Made by a program: the position numbers and the translations under genes. This document shows, piece by piece, positions 58,386 through 64,000 of a stretch of DNA of 64,000 nucleotides. Below the pieces are notes generated by a model, which worked only from the letters and a program-made list of their open reading frames with translations, had not been told where the DNA came from and did not search any database. Numbering within the stretch: the first letter of the stretch is position 1; the number at the start of each line of letters is the position of its first letter. The DNA comes from Anas platyrhynchos (taxonomy: Eukaryota > Chordata > Aves > Anseriformes > Anatidae), in contig NC_092607.1 of NCBI RefSeq assembly GCF_047663525.1, forward strand, positions 5,303,001-5,367,000, in the 5' to 3' direction.

Positions 58386-58454
58386 CTCCTTGTAATAGTG
58401 TACAAACTTCAGTTTGCCAGTTGCTGGAAAAGGCTTGGGACAGACTCACCAAAG
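58386..58454 (+). other. Candidate exon C (69 nt, phase 1 to 1)
   Basis: Seen: CCTTTTTTTCTTCTTAAAATTACAG precedes, a strong acceptor, and ACCAAAG-GTAAAA follows. In the phase-1 frame the 69 nt give 22 codons reading PCNSVQTSVCQLLEKAWDRL then TK. This looks like a short amphipathic helix after a cysteine-containing turn. The phase matches the end of candidate B exactly, and the length is a multiple of three. A second frame is also open. The peptide is not recognised. Confidence 0.3.
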
Positions 58455-59836
58455 GTAAAACTGAGAGTGAAATAGAAGGAATTTTGATATATTTTTGAGC
58501 CCATACAAGTTTTTAACCTTCACTTTCTAAAAAGCCTGACTTTTTTACTGTCCTGCCTTAGTGATGATGCAATTAAAGACTGTCATTCCCAGCTGCAGAG
58601 TAGCAGTACTGCACTGGAGCAATGGGACCTTGCTAGGTCTAACATCTCAAAAGCAATTTAAAACCATTATTTAGCTCTCATGTACACACAGGAGACAGAG
58701 GCTGTTTGTACACAGGGGCAGACAGGGCTGAACCATCTGGAAGTCTGAAGCCAGTCAATGCTAAAGAGTGTTGGGTCCCAGGGGTGCTAAATCACTGTCC
58801 CGTGCAGGCTGTAAGAAGGGCTTAGAGCTGTCTCTCTGAAAAATCCCTCCTGTGACTGCAGAGAGACTATTTATTGTCAGTCTTGTGCATAATTGCTGTT
58901 GTCATGTCCTTATCCTTTTAAAAAGACTGCAAGAGATGTAGAATTTATATATTTATTTATATACATATATTTCTCATAAATGATTCCTTGGGCTCAGATG
59001 GAGCCTGCCAGCATGGCCAGGAGCAAGGACAGGAGTAAATGCATAGTTCAGGTAAAATGCTTGGAGGCATTTACCAGGGAAGTCTTCAGTGGCTCCTAAT
59101 GCCTTCCTGGCTTATTTTTTTTTTTTTTTCATTCAGTGCTATCAGCAAAACACTATTTGGGGGGCAAATGGTGATAGGGAAGAGCAGATCCTCACCCCTG
59201 GACAGTGCCTTGGCTGGGCACATGGTCCCATGGTCCATCACTGCCATGGTTGCTGCTTGGGTTTGAAGGAGTGGGATCTCCTCTCTCAAACAAGAACTAC
59301 CAAGTGTCATGAGAGCTTTACAGGAATATTAATCTGTCTCTGAAAATATCCCAAATGCAAATAGCAAGCAGGCAGAGAGAGCGTCCCTTGATGGGAGTGC
59401 AGAAATGGGACATTCAGGTCCAGCCACCTCTGCTGCTGGAAAAGGGCTATTACTGGGTGAGCCATTGAGTTCATTTCCATTCTCATTAAGCTGAATAAAA
59501 TGCAGATAAAAATGGCATTAGAAGAAAATAGGATACAGTGTTTCAAATGTATGAATTTCTGCTCTTTCTCATAATCAGGCTGCACTGCACACAACCTGGA
59601 GAGCATTAGGGAAGGAAAATGATCTTTATTGCTATTTTTGTAAGAAATGAAGCTCGTAGGGCATTCTTGGCCATGATTTCTCCTGGGCAGGAGTTGGCAG
59701 GGGAGGGGGAGACAACCTGAAATCTGTAGATTCATCTCTTTATCTGATTTTAGCCAGAAATTCTTACTTTTTCCTTCTCACTGTGGGTCTAGGGATTTCG
59801 GTAGAGGTCTTCGTTGTTCGAGTCTCTTCTAAAGGT

Positions 59837-59869
59837 CTTTGCCTTACTTTGCCTTAGATCTTTGCCTTA
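59837..59869 (+). repeat. Three near-tandem copies of CTTTGCCTTA
   Basis: Ten-base units lie at 59837-59846, 59847-59856 and, after GAT, 59860-59869, all identical. Confidence 0.95.
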
Positions 59870-61612
59870 CAAAGCTTTATGGCAAAAGGAGCAGGAGAAC
59901 TCAGTGTATTGCAGGCACCACAACAGAGAATTGGGCATAAAACAGTTTGAAGAGAGATGTCCAGATCTGCTGGGCACAGGGGACAGCAGGGAGGGGAAGG
60001 GCTCAGGAAACGAGGGCTCTGCATCCCTCCTATTTTTCAGCAAATTTCAGCCAAAACTGCGGATCTTCACTGCTGCCCCTATGACCAAGAGCTCTGCATT
60101 TGTTAACATGTTAACAAGGCTCTGTCCCGGTCTGTGTCACGTCTTCTGTATGATCAGGCGAGTATTTCTATATCGACAGCAATGGTGTTTCTGCTGTTTT
60201 TAGGGGAGGGAGGGGAATTATTTTCTTATGAAAGACTATCTTTAAGAAATATGCTATGCAAAGTCATTTTAGCTTCCCATGAGTCACATTGGAGAGTTTG
60301 CCTTTGCCATTACTGGGAACCTGCGCTGTCAAGATCCCACCTGTAATTATATACCTGCACAGGGTGACAGGACAATGGCAGGAGAAGGAGCGAACCCATT
60401 AACAATTTGCTGTTCGAATCTCTGCCTGTGAATTGTGTCCTGTTTTCAGAGCAATTTAAAAGGCTGAAGCACACATTATGTAATATCACAAAGCATTGCT
60501 TCACAGCTGCTGATGAATTCACACAGCGATACTCACTGACCACGCTGCTGAAGCCTGATTTCACGCTCCATACTAGCACAGCCAGGAACGAGGACTCCAA
60601 AGTCAACACAATTACCTGGGAAATGGCCCTGAACTTCTTCAAGTCCGACTTTTGCCTTTGCCAGAGAGACTGAGGCAAGTGCTGCAGGAGGAGGAAGGGA
60701 CAGGGAAAGGAAGGGTCAAGGAGCCGGTGCTTGGGGCATGCTGCATATCCCAAAGCCCTGCATCGGTTCACAGATGCTAATTTACATTCCTTTTTGAAAG
60801 CCTTCTTGTGAGCAGAGCCTTTTTGAGAGTTGCTCTGCTGAGGAAGGATTCCCTTAATGTTTGCATCACAGCTGGCGAGATTTCCCAGGGAGTCAGATAG
60901 CAAGATTAAAGCAAGCTAAGCAGAAAGAGAAGGAGAAGGATGGGAAGACAGGGGAAATCTGAGACACTGTGCATGGGTGCTGGAGTGGGAGGGAGAATGA
61001 GCTCAGATATCTGCTCTCAGACACACAATGACATTTACCTGCAATGAGTTGCATGGTAAGAGGAGCAAAGGTTGACACAGTGAATGTTTTCCATCTCTTT
61101 GGCTGCGAGTGCTCATCACTGCATTTTGGCAGCTGAGGGTTTCTCCAGGTTGTGCTGGTACCTAGGGCTCTGTCTGCAGTGAGACCTCTTGGGGGCTGTT
61201 AAATGCCCATCACAGCCATGTCCAAGGGCAGGACCTCTGCCACTCTCACTGTGTGCACTCTCCTGCTCTGGTTTTCATCCTCCGAACTACAATAATGTCT
61301 CAGGTATTGAGTTTACTGCAGAAAATCAATAAGGAGCATTCTAAGTTCAATGGAGTGGCAAAAGACAATTGCTGAGCTTAGGACACATAATGCCCAGATG
61401 TGCCTTCTCTCCCCCTAAAACATCTGTGTCCCTAGAAACCTCTAATCTGCACCACCGTCCATGTGGTAGAGATTTTTAATACTACCTCCTAGCTGCCATC
61501 ATAGCTTCAACTCAGGAGAAAAGAGCTTTCTGGATGGTTGTGCCCAGCAGGGTTTCCCTTTGCCTTCCAGCCTTAGCCATATAGCATTGACACTAGGGAT
61601 GTATGAAGGACC

Positions 61613-61629
61613 GGGGGGGAGGGGGGGGG
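61613..61629 (+). repeat. G-rich run (G7 A G9)
   Basis: Sixteen G interrupted by a single A. It could fold as a G-quadruplex and is also prone to sequencing error. Confidence 0.9.
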
Positions 61630-62482
61630 CTTTCCAATCAATCACCCCATGATGCTCAGGATGCACTGAGGCACCCAGTGTCACCTTTGCTTATAGTTTT
61701 TCATAGGTTGGATTATTTTAATTTGAAAGAGTGAAAGACATGCCTTGAAACTGCAGCTGCTCTCAGTTCCACAGCATGTGCAGTAGTGGGATAATGTGTT
61801 TGGGTTGTGCTTTTTTTTTTTTTTCAGGAAAAGCCTTGTTAGCAAGCTCACAGCACGTCCCTGGCAGGCGTCTTGCTGTGCTGCCAAAGCTCCCTGCTGC
61901 TGCCCAGGCAGTGAGGAGCAGCAAGAGGAACCTCCTGACAGCACAGCAGGATGCATTCCCAGCAGTCTGGGAGAAGGACAGGAGCTCAGGGCAAGGTGGT
62001 TTGGTAGAGACGGGTTGGGTCTGTCACTAGAAGTGTCCAGGTCACTACTGCAAACTTCCCTCTGCATTATGGAAGGGAACTGGTGCAGCAGCCAGACACA
62101 GAGGGGTCACACACAGCATCTCACATGGCAGGAGGTGCCTGTGCATGGCCAATGCATCAGCCTGCAGTTTTATTCACTCTGCTCCCCTCATATCTTTGGA
62201 GGGAGGAAGGTTGTAGCTGAGATCACAGAGGAGAAGTCCCATGCCCTGCTGGTCATGTCCTTACATGTCGTTTTTCAAAGGGCAGTTGGTGATGGCTGGA
62301 GGACTCCAGAGGTTCTGCTGGATCCAGGTGACTGGTGGCCAAGAAGAGGGCTCCTGAGCTGAGTTTCTCTTGCATGGTTCCCTTCCTCCTGGCAAGCGGC
62401 CAGGCCAGCAGTGCATCTTATCACCTGTCTGTTCCTGTAATGAGCCTTTCCACTTGCACAATTAACCATGAGTAACGAGTTT

Positions 62483-62501
62483 AAAAAAAAAAAAAAAAAA
62501 A
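62483..62501 (+). repeat. A19 homopolymer
   Basis: Nineteen consecutive A after AACGAGTTT. It is isolated, with no recognisable source element. Confidence 0.95.
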
Positions 62502-64000
62502 GGAGCAATGAGAGCCCAACAAGCACAAGCACAGTTTCTACCTCATCCCTCAGCTGAATGGAACAGCTCTTCAGCAGGGATGATGCAGTGTGGGAAAAAG
62601 ACCTCAGGTCTTTATCTTGCTCTTTCTTCAAGAGCAGAGCAGCATATGCTGCTTCCCAAGAGCACAGCTGAGGTCACCAGCCCCAGTCCACAAGTGATGT
62701 GACATTTGTCTTTGCCTGGTCATTAGGCAGCTGCACTCCTGCATCCCCATCACTGCACTTAGCCCATCTCAGCCTGTTAGCAGCATGAATTCCTCCTCTT
62801 CAGAGCAACGATGCTTCATCAGCAGCCTTCACCTGGCTCCTGTGCCACAGGTGTGGTGGATTTTTACCTACCTGTGAGCAAGCACAGTACCCAGAAGCAC
62901 TGCCTGGAGCATCACTCAACCCTGTAAAGTCAAGTGTAAAAGCCCTTATGCCCCAGGCAAGTTTTGCCTACACCGAGCATTTGAGTGAGGGACTCCAGCA
63001 CTGTCAGGAGGATCCAGCAGTAAAATCACCGCTGCCTTTGAGATGCCACAGCTCTCTCTGGGGAAGTAGCTTGTGTCCCTGGAAAGGCCAATGCCCCCAG
63101 CAATGTGCTCTTTTCTGAGCATTTCAGAGCTCTCACTCTACAGTTCAGCCCCTCGGACCCTGCAAACCCTGCCAGCCATCACCACCGCTTTGACCTCTGC
63201 AGGTTCCAGCCCATCCTCTGCCAAATCACTGATGTTTGTGTGTGTGGAGGGAGTTTTGAGAACTGGACTCAGTCCTGTGACCTGGACCACAATTCCTGTC
63301 ACTGGTGGTGTGAAATAAACCTTCCTGGTTGTTCAGCACAGCACCCATGTAAAGGAGCCAGGTTGTCCTCATCCCAAAATGCTGACCACAGCCCCTTGTG
63401 TCCTCTATTACACAGGGCAGTCCTCCAGGTGCAATCTGGTTTAGCAAATGCTGGTTTTCCCATTAGCAATATGGTAGTATTGCAAAGGAATTGCTGATGC
63501 ATGCACACTTTTGAACTACACCAGGAAATAGATAAGAAAGAAGTCTCTGAGATGAGCAGAGAGGGCAGGACCAGGCCTGGTTCCCTCATTCCTCAGTCTG
63601 GAAACCTTCAACTTAGAGCATGGACCTTCTTTAAATTGACATCTGTCCCTGAATTTTCCTCTAGGAGCACTCACTGACACTGCTGCAGCTCCCAGAAACA
63701 ATACTTGGAAGTCACACCAAGTGTTATGAGCATAATGGCATGAATTTCACAAATCCAAAGTGAAATTCATCAGCTGACAGAGAGAAACCTTCAAGGCTTT
63801 CAGGAGGCACTGCCCCAGGGAGAGGGGAAACAGCAGACTGACCATGCTGATCAGAAATGTGCTAAGACGGGCTGGATGGCCCCGAGGAAATTGTGTGATT
63901 TGGAGCTGGGTGCTTCCTGCATCGATAGCATTCCCTGAAGCACAACCTTCTGCACATCACTGCATCTCACAGGGACAGAAATGTGTATCCTTGTCCCAGA

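Larger units (their letters stand above)
58460..64000. other. Unique non-coding DNA
   Basis: No gene is recognised. The region includes a near-tandem triplicate (59837-59869), a stretch open on both strands (60310-60903), a G7-A-G9 run (61613-61629), a 14-T tract leading into TTTTCAG (61811-61827) and a 19-A run (62483-62501). The 197-codon minus-strand ORF at 60310-60903 and the 188-codon plus-strand ORF at 61796-62362 have no recognisable motifs. Confidence 0.6.

Noticed and set aside
60410..60420. tRNA B-box-like GTTCGAATC (and GTTCGAGTC near 59816)
   Set aside because: No A-box at the right distance and no cloverleaf stems, so not tRNA genes or tRNA-derived SINEs.
60310..60903. 197-codon minus-strand ORF, the longest in the window
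   Set aside because: No motif, domain, signal peptide or family resemblance. By a rough estimate (stop codon chance near 5 percent per codon) a few ORFs of 150 or more codons are expected by chance in 64 kb, and other long frames overlap it on the plus strand.
63073..63318. Ser/Thr/Pro-rich ORF whose stop overlaps AATAAA
   Set aside because: It has a mucin-like look, but no acceptor, family match or downstream GT-rich element was clear. The overlap of TAA with AATAAA is a common coincidence.
1..64000. CRISPR arrays, operons, phage or plasmid modules
   Set aside because: No spaced direct repeats, no tandem ORFs with ribosome sites, and CR1 elements show this is vertebrate nuclear DNA.

Overview
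The window looks like non-coding DNA from a bird nuclear genome. It carries several chicken-repeat-1 (CR1) LINE fragments with typical avian 3' ends (ATTCTATG or ATTCTGTG type), simple repeats and isolated A or T tracts. I see no recognisable SINE and no dense repeat load. There is no operon structure, no gene-length ORF, no tRNA or rRNA gene and no CRISPR array. The 3' ends of the CR1 copies at 14541-15058 and 36200-36737 resemble families I associate with the fowl and waterfowl group (Galloanserae), with the first leaning towards waterfowl. That placement is from memory of consensus sequences and is tentative.

Layout. At 1-9850 there is AT-rich unique sequence with a small CR1 scrap (2055-2130), a CA microsatellite, a GC-rich patch (about 5140-5480) and an exon-like segment at 4128-4204. 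At 9857-10690 lies a long CR1 copy on the minus strand. At 10700-14500 there is unique sequence with a homeodomain-core-rich dyad (about 13840-14060). At 14541-15058 is the best preserved CR1 copy, on the plus strand. At 15060-36190 there is mostly featureless unique DNA, with an old palindromic MITE-like element (17051-17140), a 23-bp exact repeat shared between 7719 and 20228, and a coding-like but broken minus-strand frame (27172-27774). At 36200-36737 is a third CR1 copy on the plus strand. At 36740-64000 there is unique DNA with homopolymer tracts, a probable CR1 scrap (about 44966) and a cluster of plus-strand exon-like segments.

Coding potential. No ORF matches a cellular protein family I recognise. 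The longest are about 180-197 codons, roughly what chance gives in 64 kb read in six frames at this composition. The one real protein-coding signature is the C-terminal part of the CR1 reverse-transcriptase polyprotein. Several short plus-strand segments have a good polypyrimidine tract and AG, an open frame, and a GT donor. Four of them (4128-4204, 50567-50638, 53584-53626, 58386-58454) have compatible codon phases, so the window could lie inside a long-intron gene transcribed left to right. Exon-like decoys are common in vertebrate introns, and I treat this as a hypothesis. An excess of (GTTT)n repeats on the plus strand weakly fits plus-strand transcription.
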